From the NCBI GenBank assembly GCA_023387635.1, contig JAEWHU010000208.1, positions 1 to 16,905 of the forward strand: a DNA stretch of 16,905 nt. Direction: 5' to 3'. The notes under the pieces were generated by a model. It saw only the letters and a program-made list of their open reading frames with translations. It made no database searches and was not told the origin of the DNA. Numbering within the stretch: the first letter of the stretch is position 1; each line of letters begins with the position of its first letter. Source of the DNA: Bacillota bacterium (lineage in GTDB: Bacteria; Bacillota; Clostridia; Lachnospirales; Lachnospiraceae). A program made the position numbers and the translations under genes. Of the stretch, positions 1 through 6,702 are shown in pieces.

Positions 1-105
1 ATTTATAATATTACAAAAAATAAAAATTATAAGGGACAATCTTTTCCTGAATTTATGCAAAAAATAATTAAAGCAGAAGGATTAATAAATTATATCAATG
101 TTTAA
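1..105 (+). CDS. leuD: 3-isopropylmalate dehydratase small subunit, C-terminal end (partial)
   Basis: Only the last 34 residues and the TAA stop are inside the window, open in frame 1 from the first base. The tail contains FPEFMQKIIKAEGLINYI, which resembles the C-terminus of the short (about 160 residue) LeuD/HacB swivel subunits of archaeal and clostridial type, where a Phe-Pro-x-Phe-hydrophobic motif is followed by a helix and a Gly-Leu-hydrophobic-x-Tyr end. That subunit pairs with LeuC to isomerise isopropylmalate in leucine synthesis. The rest of the gene lies upstream, so the call rests on this short match; a homoaconitase or other aconitase-family small subunit is the alternative. A palindromic terminator follows about 80 bases downstream. 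Confidence 0.65.
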   Translation: MYNITKNKNYKGQSFPEFMQKIIKAEGLINYINV

Positions 106-183
106 AAAAATAGCAGTCATAGGTGTAAATTATGTCTTATTTAGTAATACTAATATGCATAGATAATAATATATTGTATAATT

Positions 184-229
184 AATAGATAAAGCTAACA
201 AAAATATATTTTTGTTAGCTTTATCTATT
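184..229 (+). terminator. Perfect 46-bp palindrome, terminator of the upstream gene
   Basis: Bases 184-206 are the exact reverse complement of 207-229, giving 23-bp arms with no mismatch; a real RNA hairpin would open about four bases at the tip. The descending arm is T-rich and is followed by TTGTTTC. It lies between the end of leuD and the degV promoter and, being symmetrical, could stop transcription from both sides. A binding site for a dimeric protein is a weaker alternative. Confidence 0.75.
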
Positions 230-244
230 TGTTTCTCTACAAGG

Positions 245-273
245 TTGTAAAGAATTACAAATGATGCTAAAAT
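245..273 (+). promoter_or_regulatory. Sigma-A type promoter for degV
   Basis: TTGTAA (245-250) and TAAAAT (268-273) are separated by 17 bases, and a TG dinucleotide one base before the -10 box (265-266) gives an extended -10. It lies 38 bases upstream of the degV start, which has an AAAAGGTGAG ribosome binding site. The call is made from the motifs alone. Confidence 0.65.
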
Positions 274-311
274 ATACATTATATCAATTTATAAAAGGGA
301 AAAGGTGAGTT

Positions 312-1184
312 ATGAAAAATTTTGTTATTGTTACTGAAACTACTACAGATATCTCTGATAATATGGCGAAAGACCTTGGTATTAAAATGATACCAATGGA
401 TCTTGAATTAGAGGGTAAAAGTTATACTCATTATGCAGATGAAAGAGAAATTAGTATAGAAGCATTTTATGACGTACTTCGTAAAGGTGGTAAATCGGTA
501 ACATCTTTAATAAATACGGAAACGTTTCTTTCTTATTTTCGACCTATCTTAGAAGAAGGTAATGATATTTTATACATCGCGTTCTCATCCGGTCTTAGTG
601 GAACATTCAATTCCTCATTAATAGCTAGAGATGAGCTACTAGAAGAATACCCAGATGCGAAGATAATATGTGTAGACACAAAAGCTGCTTCTGCTGGTGA
701 AGGTTTAATGGTTTATTCTGCAGTAAAGAAAAAAGAAGAAGGATTAACCATAGATGAACTTGCGTTTTGGATTGAAAATAATACTTTAAAATTATGCCAT
801 TGGTTTACAGTAGATGACTTAAATCATTTAAGACGTGGTGGAAGAGTTAGTGCAATTAGTGCAACTATAGGTACTGCTCTAAACATTAAGCCAATTCTTC
901 ATGTTGATAATGAAGGACATTTAATACCCATGGAAAAGGTCAGAGGTCGTAAAAAATCCTTAATTGCATTATATGAACATATGGAACAAACTGTAGTTAA
1001 TCCAAAAGAACAAGTAATTTTTATAAGTCATGGTGATGCACTAGAGGATGCTGAATTTTTAGCGAATATGATTAAAGAAAAACTTCAAGTTAAGGAAGTC
1101 GTTATCAGTAAAATAGGACCAGTGATTGGAACACATTCTGGGCCAGGAACGATTGCACTATTCTTTTTTGGAACGAATAGATAG
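312..1184 (+). CDS. DegV family fatty-acid-binding protein
   Basis: A 290-residue protein of usual DegV length. DegV proteins bind one long-chain fatty acid in a pocket between two domains. Several (FakB) present it to the kinase FakA, which makes acyl-phosphate for phospholipid synthesis. Visible signatures are the N-terminal strand with VTETTTDIS (7-15), the SSGLSGTF loop (92-99), DTKAAS (122-127) and the family block VDDLNHLRRGGRVS (167-180) followed by NIKPIL. Start ATG 312 has a good AAAAGGTGAG site and its own promoter. No FakA-like gene lies in the window, so use as a FakB partner is only inferred from the family; clostridia usually carry several degV paralogs. No clear hairpin separates it from the next gene 100 bases on, so read-through is possible. 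Confidence 0.9.
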   Translation: MKNFVIVTETTTDISDNMAKDLGIKMIPMDLELEGKSYTHYADEREISIEAFYDVLRKGGKSVTSLINTETFLSYFRPILEEGNDILYIAFSSGLSGTFNSSLIARDELLEEYPDAKIICVDTKAASAGEGLMVYSAVKKKEEGLTIDELAFWIENNTLKLCHWFTVDDLNHLRRGGRVSAISATIGTALNIKPILHVDNEGHLIPMEKVRGRKKSLIALYEHMEQTVVNPKEQVIFISHGDALEDAEFLANMIKEKLQVKEVVISKIGPVIGTHSGPGTIALFFFGTNR

Positions 1185-1284
1185 TATAAAAAACTTTAGT
1201 ATAAAGATACAACATCTCTTACATTATTTAAGAAGTACCCAAATTCGCGGTATAGTGTGACACACGGCAGAATGGAGAATTAGT

Positions 1285-2730
1285 ATGAAGATAACATTTT
1301 TAGGAGCGACACATGAAGTTACTGGAAGTTGTTTTTATTTAGAAGTTGATGGTAAGCATATACTTATTGATTGTGGGTTAGAGCAAGGACAAGATGTATT
1401 TGAGAATCAAGATATTCCTGTTCCAGTTTCTGATATCGATACTGTACTACTCACACATGCTCATATGGACCATGCAGGTAAGTTACCACTACTATATAAA
1501 AGAGGTTTTCGTGGAAAAATCCATGCAACAGGAGCTACAACAGAATTGTGTAAAATAATGTTACAAGATAGTGCACATATACAAGAGTCGGAAGCAGAGT
1601 GGAAAAATCGTAAGAGAAAACGTAATGGGCAAAAGCCTATAGAACCTTTGTATACCGTTCAAGATGCATTGGGTGCAATCTCTAGTTTTGTTTCATATGA
1701 ATATGAAGAAACAATATCTTTATATGAAGGAATAGAAATAAGGTTTATTGACTGTGGTCATTTATTAGGTTCCGCAAGTATTGAGATGTGGTTAACAGAG
1801 GAAGGTGTTACAAAGAAGTTAGTTCTATCTGGTGACATTGGAAACATAAATCAACCACTTATTAATGATCCAAAGTATATAAAAGAAGCTGATTATGTAG
1901 TTATGGAATCAACATATGGCGATAGAAATCATGGTGATAGACCTGATTATGTTAACGAAATGGCAAAAATTATACAAGCTACCTTTGATAAAGGTGGTAA
2001 TGTCCTAATACCTTCCTTTGCAGTTGGTAGAACTCAAATGCTCTTATACTTCCTAAGAAAGATAAAGGCAGATAATTTGGTGAAAGGTCATGGTGATTTT
2101 AGTGTTTATGTTGATAGTCCTCTGTCCAATGAGGTTACTAGCGTCTTTACAAAGAATATGCATGGGTATTTTGATGAAGAAGCAATGGAACTGGTTAAGA
2201 AGGGTATTAATCCAATTACATTTTCAAGCTTAAAAACATCAGTGACCGTGGAGGAATCAAAGGCTATTAACTTTGATAAAAGTTGCAAAGTAATTATAGC
2301 TGCTAGTGGAATGTGTGAAGCAGGTAGGATAAGACATCATTTGAAACACAATTTATGGAGACCAGAAAGCGCAGTTTTATTTGTTGGCCATCAATCAGAA
2401 GGAACTCTTGGTAGGCGTATATTAGATGGGGCGAGTGAAGTTGAACTCTTTGGAGAAAGGATACAAGTAAAATTATCAACGTATAAATTATCAGGAATGA
2501 GTGGACATGCAGACAGAAATGGTTTGATAAAATGGATCAGTGCTTTTGAAGAAAAGCCCCAAAAAGTATTTATTGTTCATGGTGATAAGCAAATATGTGA
2601 AGAATTTAGTGGGTATTTAAATAAGGAACTTGGACTTGATTCGATTGCACCTTACAGTGGCGATGTATTTGACTTAATAAATGATGATTGGACGCAGAAG
2701 GGTGTAGCGACATTGGCTAAAGAACAATGA
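1285..2730 (+). CDS. Beta-CASP metallo-beta-lactamase-fold hydrolase (predicted RNA-processing exonuclease)
   Basis: A 481-residue protein with the metallo-beta-lactamase HxHxDH motif as HAHMDH (58-63), a further metal-ligand region FIDCGHLLGSAS (155-165), SGDIGN with the metal-bridging Asp (D184), and ESTYGDRNH (208-216). The beta-CASP domain follows, with PSFAVGRTQ (243-251), ASGMCEAGR (340-348), SGHADR (406-411) and the final VHGD (431-434). This is the YSH1/CPSF73-like group (COG1236), metal-dependent RNA endo- or exonucleases that act in the cytoplasm. The bacterial members of this length are mostly uncharacterised and are distinct from RNase J, which is longer. A GGAG-like site (1274-1277) precedes ATG 1285. 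A strong terminator follows. Substrate is unknown; confidence is high for the fold and moderate for RNA as target. Confidence 0.88.
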   Translation: MKITFLGATHEVTGSCFYLEVDGKHILIDCGLEQGQDVFENQDIPVPVSDIDTVLLTHAHMDHAGKLPLLYKRGFRGKIHATGATTELCKIMLQDSAHIQESEAEWKNRKRKRNGQKPIEPLYTVQDALGAISSFVSYEYEETISLYEGIEIRFIDCGHLLGSASIEMWLTEEGVTKKLVLSGDIGNINQPLINDPKYIKEADYVVMESTYGDRNHGDRPDYVNEMAKIIQATFDKGGNVLIPSFAVGRTQMLLYFLRKIKADNLVKGHGDFSVYVDSPLSNEVTSVFTKNMHGYFDEEAMELVKKGINPITFSSLKTSVTVEESKAINFDKSCKVIIAASGMCEAGRIRHHLKHNLWRPESAVLFVGHQSEGTLGRRILDGASEVELFGERIQVKLSTYKLSGMSGHADRNGLIKWISAFEEKPQKVFIVHGDKQICEEFSGYLNKELGLDSIAPYSGDVFDLINDDWTQKGVATLAKEQ

Positions 2731-2772
2731 GAAATTTAAAGAAAATCCTTTAAATTAATTAAGGTTTTTATG

Positions 2773-2813
2773 AAAGAATATATTTTAGATAATTCTAAAA
2801 TATATTCTTTTTT
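2773..2813 (+). terminator. Rho-independent terminator after the beta-CASP gene
   Basis: A 17-bp perfect stem (2773-2789 with 2794-2810), a four-base loop TAAT, then a run of T that continues from the descending arm. It ends the first transcription unit and insulates the TetR promoter. Confidence 0.85.
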
Positions 2814-2913
2814 AATTTCATCTGGGGAGCTGAAAGAATCCGAAATACTATGCTTGATGAGTGGTGTATCATACAAGATTAGTAAAAGTTGATGTAACCT
2901 TGAAAAGTTTTTG

Positions 2914-2941
2914 TTGACAAAATATAGAAAATGAATATAAT
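2914..2941 (+). promoter_or_regulatory. Consensus sigma-A promoter of the tetR-flavoprotein unit
   Basis: TTGACA (2914-2919) and TATAAT (2936-2941) both match the sigma-A consensus exactly, with a 16-base spacer. The -10 box runs directly into the palindrome at 2941-2961, so a protein bound there would block RNA polymerase. Confidence 0.85.
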
Positions 2942-2961
2942 AAAATAACAGTGTTATTTTA
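2941..2961. promoter_or_regulatory. Palindromic operator candidate for the TetR protein
   Basis: Inverted repeat with 9-bp arms TAAAATAAC and GTTATTTTA around AGT. It starts at the last base of the -10 box and covers the likely transcription start. TetR-family proteins commonly repress their own promoter through such a site, so autoregulation is the natural reading. Function is inferred from position and symmetry only. Confidence 0.6.
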
Positions 2962-2985
2962 AATAATAAAGTTATATTGATATTC

Positions 2986-2992
2986 AAAGGAG
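2986..2992 (+). promoter_or_regulatory. Ribosome binding site that fixes the tetR start at TTG 3001
   Basis: AAAGGAG sits eight bases before TTG 3001. The in-frame TTG at 2977 lies upstream of this site and the GTG at 2995 is only two bases from it, so both are poor starts. Confidence 0.7.
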
Positions 2993-3000
2993 ATGTGAAG

Positions 3001-3609
3001 TTGTCAAGAGAAGGTCAAAAAATGAGAAGCGAATTAGTACGTCAATCCATTATTGATACTGCATTAGAAATTGGAAAAAAGGAGGGTTTTGATTCCTTAT
3101 CAATTCGTAAAATAATAAATAAAATGGAATACTCAACAGGGGTAGTTTATCATCACTTTAAAGATAAACAAGAAATTTTAGATGTGATTGAAATGGAAGA
3201 GACAAAGAAACTTCATAGTGATATAGCAAAATTACACGATGAGAATAAAGATTTTGTATACAATACAACGGCAGTATTCCATATGATAACAAGACTGTCT
3301 TATAAAGAACCAGAAATTTATAATTTAGTAGTATTACGTAAGTATAAAAGAAAAGAGAATAACGAAAATTCAAGAGCAAGTAGTAGGCCAATGTGGATTA
3401 CTATGATAAGTCAAAGCATACAAAAAGGAATTCAGTCAGGGGATATAAAAGAGATGGATCCAACAAGAGCAGCGTATTCTATATGGAGTTCATTCTTAGG
3501 TTTCAATCTTATGATTTCGTATGAAAAAGATTTAACACTAAATGAAGTGGAAGAAATGTTTCAAGTTCAAATGAATATTATTTTGAAAGGAGTATTAAAA
3601 CATGAATAA
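3001..3609 (+). CDS. TetR/AcrR family transcriptional regulator
   Basis: With the TTG start at 3001 the protein has 202 residues, the usual TetR size. The N-terminal DNA-binding domain is clear: SIIDTALEIGKKEGFDSLSIRKI (split over residues 16-38), then the recognition helix region STGVVYHHFKDKQEIL (45-60), matching the family pattern of Gly-x-hydrophobic-Tyr-xx-Phe-xx-Lys. The C-terminal half is the variable ligand-binding and dimer part and gives no hint of the inducer. It overlaps the next gene by eight bases and four flavin-protein genes follow, so it probably represses this cassette and itself through the palindrome at 2941-2961, responding to a redox-active, quinone-like or toxic compound. 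That role is inference. Confidence 0.88.
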   Translation: MSREGQKMRSELVRQSIIDTALEIGKKEGFDSLSIRKIINKMEYSTGVVYHHFKDKQEILDVIEMEETKKLHSDIAKLHDENKDFVYNTTAVFHMITRLSYKEPEIYNLVVLRKYKRKENNENSRASSRPMWITMISQSIQKGIQSGDIKEMDPTRAAYSIWSSFLGFNLMISYEKDLTLNEVEEMFQVQMNIILKGVLKHE

Positions 3610-4018
3610 CGTTAGCATCATTTATGCAACAAAAACCAAGCACTCTCAAAAGATTGCAAAAGCAATTGGTAGTAAACTAAACCAAAAAATATACAATATA
3701 TCTGTATCCCCAAGGATAAAAGATTTGGATTTACTTTTTATTGTAGGTGGAATATATGGAGGCGAAAGTTTACCAAGTTTAATAGAATTTGTAAAAAGTT
3801 TAAGCGTAGATGAAGTTAAGAAGGTTGTGTTAGTTACTTCAAGCCTAACAAAGGAAAAAGGCCAAGAGAATATAAGAAAGTTACTTTTAGAAAAAGGAAT
3901 TAAAGTAATAGATGAAATTATGTGTAAAGGTAGCTTTTTATTTTTTGGAATGGGGAATCCAAAAAAACAAGAGTTGATAGATACTGCTAATCGTGCATAC
4001 GATTTAGCCATAAATTAG
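3602..4018 (+). CDS. Short flavodoxin-domain protein
   Basis: 138 residues with a flavodoxin fold. The N-terminal strand runs into ATKTKHSQKIAKAI (9-22), a variant of the FMN phosphate loop T-x-T-G-x-T/S in which Lys replaces the Gly and Ser the last Thr. FIVGGIYGG (46-54) fits the second flavin loop, where residues normally flank the isoalloxazine ring. Length is like a minimal flavodoxin or the flavodoxin domain of HemG-type proteins. It has an AAAGGAG site and overlaps tetR by eight bases, so the two are translationally linked. It is probably a cytoplasmic one- or two-electron carrier for the genes after it. No partner enzyme can be named from sequence. Confidence 0.75.
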   Translation: MNNVSIIYATKTKHSQKIAKAIGSKLNQKIYNISVSPRIKDLDLLFIVGGIYGGESLPSLIEFVKSLSVDEVKKVVLVTSSLTKEKGQENIRKLLLEKGIKVIDEIMCKGSFLFFGMGNPKKQELIDTANRAYDLAIN

Positions 4019-4095
4019 AAAAGATTTATATTAATGACTTTTGGAGAGTATGTATACGATAAATCAAAATTAAGTAAAGAGAGTGATGATATAAT

Positions 4096-4494
4096 ATGAA
4101 AATATTAAAAAGGGGTTTGGTAGTGTTAAGTATATTTATAATGGTAGTAGTTATCTTTATCATCTGGATGGGGAATAAGCAGAAAAAAGAATTAGCTAAT
4201 ATTTATTATCCGACGATTAATATGATGAAGGTGGCAGATGGCACCTATACTGATGAGGCAAAAGTTGGACTTGTTTTTGCTAAAGTAGAAGTAACCATTG
4301 AAAATAATCAGATGAAAGAGATTAAAATTTTAGAGCATAATAATGGTATGGGTAAGCCAGCAGAAGTTGTAGTGGATAAAATGATTGAACTAAATAACTT
4401 TGAAGTAGATGCAATTAGTGGAGCTACAACTTCTAGTGAAGCGCTTAAAAGTGCTGTAGGAAAAGCATTAAATCAAGGTCAAACTGAAAAATAG
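4096..4494 (+). CDS. Membrane-anchored FMN-binding domain protein with flavinylation motif
   Basis: 132 residues. Residues 7-25 form one hydrophobic segment after a basic N-terminus (MKILKRG), so the rest should face outward as an uncleaved signal anchor. The remainder is an FMN_bind domain: DGTYTDEAK (48-56), then VTIENNQMKEIKILEHNNG, and finally DAISGATTS (105-113). This last block fits the ApbE/Ftp target pattern D-x-x-S/T-G-A-T/S, in which the Thr (T111 here) takes FMN through a phosphoester bond. Related domains occur in RnfG, NqrC and NosR. No ApbE gene lies in the window, so the flavin transferase must be elsewhere if the protein is modified. Its place between flavodoxin-fold genes suggests electron transfer to or across the membrane. 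Confidence 0.85.
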   Translation: MKILKRGLVVLSIFIMVVVIFIIWMGNKQKKELANIYYPTINMMKVADGTYTDEAKVGLVFAKVEVTIENNQMKEIKILEHNNGMGKPAEVVVDKMIELNNFEVDAISGATTSSEALKSAVGKALNQGQTEK

Positions 4495-4515
4495 AACAAT
4501 ATATTAGGGGGATTT

Positions 4516-5055
4516 ATGGTCACTATTATTGCAGATGAAGGAATATATAAAATAGGTGAAAAGTTAAAAGAGTGTTTACAAGAAAAGATGGTTGATGTAG
4601 ATTATATTTCATTAGATAATGTTGAGGTGAAGCCATGTGTAAGTTGTGGTGGTTGTACTAATAAAACATATGGTAAGTGTGTCATACGTGATGATGGTGA
4701 CTGGATTTATCCTAAACTCATAAGATCGGATGTTCAAATTTATGTAACACCAATTACTTTTGGTAGTTATTCCTTTAAGACGAAAAGAGTTCTAGATAAA
4801 TGTGGATTAATTATGGATGGACATTATTTTGTAAATAATAAGGAGTTAGTGAAAGGTGGTATGATTGGCAAACAGTTTAAGATGATATTAATAGGAGTTA
4901 GCCAAAATACCATAGAGGATGAAATCACTGCATTTCATAAATTATTCCAAGAGATGTTAATAATTACTAGAGGGGTTGGTAAGTCATATATCGTAGATTC
5001 TGTTCTTGACACCAAAGCTATTGACACTATAGTAAAGGAGGTTGTACTTATATGA
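4516..5055 (+). CDS. Iron-sulfur-flavoprotein-like NADPH-dependent FMN reductase family protein
   Basis: 179 residues with a flavodoxin-like fold and a compact cysteine cluster C41-x2-C44-x2-C47-x7-C55, followed by VIRDDGDWIYPKL. This cluster then 'i.DD' order is the hallmark of the iron-sulfur flavoprotein (Isf) branch of the flavin reductases, where the cysteines hold a 4Fe-4S cluster near FMN. Oddly, the usual N-terminal flavin phosphate loop (G-S-P-R-x-x-G-N-T) is not seen; the protein begins VTIIADEGIYKIGEKL, so FMN binding may be changed or supplied by a partner. GGGGG at 4507-4511 serves ATG 4516. The stop overlaps the next start as ATGA (5052-5055), so the two are coupled and may form a complex. 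The exact substrate is unknown. Confidence 0.75.
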   Translation: MVTIIADEGIYKIGEKLKECLQEKMVDVDYISLDNVEVKPCVSCGGCTNKTYGKCVIRDDGDWIYPKLIRSDVQIYVTPITFGSYSFKTKRVLDKCGLIMDGHYFVNNKELVKGGMIGKQFKMILIGVSQNTIEDEITAFHKLFQEMLIITRGVGKSYIVDSVLDTKAIDTIVKEVVLI

Positions 5056-5705
5056 CAAAAATATTACTTATTAATCTTAGCCCTAGAAAAAATGGTACAA
5101 GTGTAGTTCTACTCAATATGTGCAAAAAGTATCTAGAAAATGAAACGAATCAGATTACGATGGTACACCTTTATTCCAATCTAAATAAACTAAATAATCT
5201 AGACAATTCAATAAAGGAAGCGGATACCATAGTATTTAGTGGACCATGTTATATTAATACATATCCGGCTGATACAATCAGGTTATTAGAATACCTTAAT
5301 GTCCACGTTGAACTTTTACATGGTCAGAATATATATGGAATGATACAAGGTGGAATGCCTTATGCTCATACCCATGAAAGTGGTCTAGAACTCCTTCGTA
5401 TGTTTGGCAAAAAGTGTAATGTTTCGTACAAAGGTGGCTTTATAATGGGATTAGGTGCAATGTTAAATGGACGTGAGGTAGCTGCATTACCAAATGGTAA
5501 AAAAGTAGAAAAGCAGCTTAATATATTCTTTGAACATATTAATAATGGGGAGCACGTAGCTAAAAATGTATATGAAAAATCAATGATGAAGATACCTGGC
5601 TTAATGTATCAAATCATGGCAAAAGGTATGAATAAAAAAATAGATAAAGACTTGAAAAAATGTGGTATTGATGTGAATCAAGTAAGTCCATACTTACTAA
5701 AATAA
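5052..5705 (+). CDS. Flavodoxin-fold NAD(P)H-dependent oxidoreductase
   Basis: 217 residues. It carries the flavin phosphate loop SPRKNGTS (10-17) that the gene before it lacks, and FSGPCYINTYPADTIRLLEYL (from residue 62), the typical segment that lines the flavin ring in the NADPH-dependent FMN reductase and quinone reductase family. The C-terminal region beyond about residue 170 (basic, PGLMYQIMAKGMNKK) is an extension outside the core fold. It is translated by ATGA overlap with the upstream gene. It may work as the flavin-binding half of a pair with it. It is the last gene before a bidirectional terminator. Electron acceptor is unknown. Confidence 0.78.
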   Translation: MTKILLINLSPRKNGTSVVLLNMCKKYLENETNQITMVHLYSNLNKLNNLDNSIKEADTIVFSGPCYINTYPADTIRLLEYLNVHVELLHGQNIYGMIQGGMPYAHTHESGLELLRMFGKKCNVSYKGGFIMGLGAMLNGREVAALPNGKKVEKQLNIFFEHINNGEHVAKNVYEKSMMKIPGLMYQIMAKGMNKKIDKDLKKCGIDVNQVSPYLLK

Positions 5706-5707
5706 GA

Positions 5708-5764
5708 AAGCGCTCTTTGGGTTAACCGTTAATATATTGGAACGGAATAACCAAAAGAGCGCTT
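5708..5764. terminator. Bidirectional terminator between the flavoprotein unit and aroE
   Basis: Arms 5708-5724 and 5748-5764 form a 17-position stem with one mismatch, and an inner CCGTT/AACGG stem extends it. T-rich sequence follows on the plus strand (ATTTATAT) and, reading the other way, CTTATTTTAG on the minus strand. It therefore fits as the shared end of two convergent units. Confidence 0.85.
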
Positions 5765-5766
5765 AT

Positions 5767-6528
5767 TTATATGCTTCTTTTAATATCTTCATAAATGTTT
5801 CGGATAACCTGTTTTTCAAATTTCACATCCAAAAAGTATTCAGCCGCATAAACAGCTTGAGCTACTAGCATTTCAAGACCATTTACGGATATAAGTCCTA
5901 ATTCTTCTCCTTGTAATAGTAGCTTTGTTTTTGTTGGATTATAGATAAGATCAACTACCGCATTAAGTTTACATAGATTATTAAGATCCATTGGGCTATT
6001 ATCTATGTTTGGATACATACCAATTGGGCTAGTATTAATAACTACGGTTGCATCTTGATGATATGTAAAACAATCTTCATATGTAATAGCACCATTGGTA
6101 GCTGTGTTTTTTACTGTAATAATTTCTTTTGCTTTTAATGTTTTTAAAACTGCTATTACTGATTTTGCAGCACCACCAGTTCCAAGAACAATTACCTTTT
6201 GATTTTCTATGCCTATCTTATTTTGTTCTATTGTATATAAAAATCCATAATAGTCTGTGTTGTAACCAATTAATTTATTGTTTCTCTTAACAATTGTGTT
6301 AACAGCATCTATCTCCCTTGCTTTATCATCCATTTCATCTAAATAAGGAATTACATCGCTTTTATACGGAATAGTAACATTTATTCCTAAAAAATCTTTA
6401 TTAGTCATAAACCTTTCAAATTCATCATAGGTTAAAGGGACTAATTCATATACATAGTTTGCTAATTTTTCGTGTATGATTTTTGAAAAACTATGTCCTA
6501 GTTTTTCTCCAATTAATCCATAATCCAT
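5767..6528 (-). CDS. aroE: Shikimate dehydrogenase
   Basis: 253 residues. The enzyme reduces 3-dehydroshikimate to shikimate with NADPH in the cytoplasm, the fourth step towards chorismate and the aromatic amino acids. Shikimate-binding serines lie in GHSFSKIIH (S13 and S15), the catalytic Lys is in NVTIPYKSD (K56), and DAVNT (74-78) and GYNTD with the catalytic Asp (D92) follow. The dinucleotide loop is GTGGAAKS (116-123), and GLEMLVAQA lies near the end. An in-frame TTG at 6549 would add seven residues, but GGAGG is six bases before ATG 6526-6528, which fixes the start there. It stands alone, convergent with the flavoprotein unit and divergent from spoIIIAA. Confidence 0.95.
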   Translation of the reverse strand: MDYGLIGEKLGHSFSKIIHEKLANYVYELVPLTYDEFERFMTNKDFLGINVTIPYKSDVIPYLDEMDDKAREIDAVNTIVKRNNKLIGYNTDYYGFLYTIEQNKIGIENQKVIVLGTGGAAKSVIAVLKTLKAKEIITVKNTATNGAITYEDCFTYHQDATVVINTSPIGMYPNIDNSPMDLNNLCKLNAVVDLIYNPTKTKLLLQGEELGLISVNGLEMLVAQAVYAAEYFLDVKFEKQVIRNIYEDIKRSI

Positions 6529-6534
6529 TCTCGT

Positions 6535-6540
6535 CCTCCA
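6535..6540 (-). promoter_or_regulatory. Ribosome binding site that fixes the aroE start
   Basis: TGGAGG on the minus strand, six bases before the ATG at 6528-6526. It lies inside the longer open frame that begins at TTG 6549, which argues against that upstream start. Confidence 0.75.
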
Positions 6541-6604
6541 TTCTGACAATATACCGTGAAATTGGGCTTAGCACAAATTATGCTCCCTTCTCTATTAAGT
6601 ATAT

Positions 6605-6621
6605 TGTTAAAAAGATTAACA
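6605..6621. repeat. Inverted repeat between aroE and spoIIIAA
   Basis: TGTTAA and TTAACA form 6-bp arms around AAAGA. It lies 77 bases upstream of the aroE start and far from spoIIIAA, so if it is an operator it more likely concerns aroE. No promoter for aroE could be assigned with confidence. Confidence 0.35.
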
Positions 6622-6648
6622 TAATAGGGAAATCTTTGCAATAAAAAA

Positions 6649-6702
6649 ATTAGGACAAATATTATTTCAAGTAATAATTTCATCATTAGGACATATATTG
6701 TT
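6649..6702 (+). promoter_or_regulatory. Pair of SpoIIID-like boxes (18-bp direct repeats) upstream of spoIIIAA
   Basis: ATTAGGACAAATATTATT (6649-6666) and ATTAGGACATATATTGTT (6685-6702) are direct repeats with two differences, 36 bases apart. The core TAGGACAAAT of the first fits the SpoIIID consensus WWRRACARNY fully; the second, TAGGACATAT, fits in nine of ten positions. The second copy overlaps the proposed sigma-E -35 region, where binding would reduce transcription. The consensus is recalled from B. subtilis work; the assignment here is inference. Confidence 0.5.

Noticed and set aside
1255..1265. GTGTG-A-CACAC inverted repeat before the beta-CASP gene
   Set aside because: Arms of only five bases with no promoter placed near it; expected by chance at this size.
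2736..2987. Minus-strand open frame of 83 codons across the tetR upstream region
   Set aside because: It runs through a terminator hairpin and the consensus promoter, and its product is Ile/Leu/Tyr-rich with no family resemblance.
3158..3391. Minus-strand open frame of 77 codons inside tetR
   Set aside because: Antisense shadow of a well supported gene with Tyr/Leu-rich low-complexity product.
3646..4011. Minus-strand open frame of 121 codons inside the flavodoxin gene
   Set aside because: It is fully antisense to a gene with clear flavodoxin features, has no plausible ribosome binding site that I can see, and its product is a low-complexity Ser/Phe/Leu chain typical of antisense frames.
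6528..6549. TTG start at 6549 for aroE
   Set aside because: The strong GGAGG site lies inside this extension and six bases before the ATG at 6528, and the family N-terminus begins with MDYGLIG.
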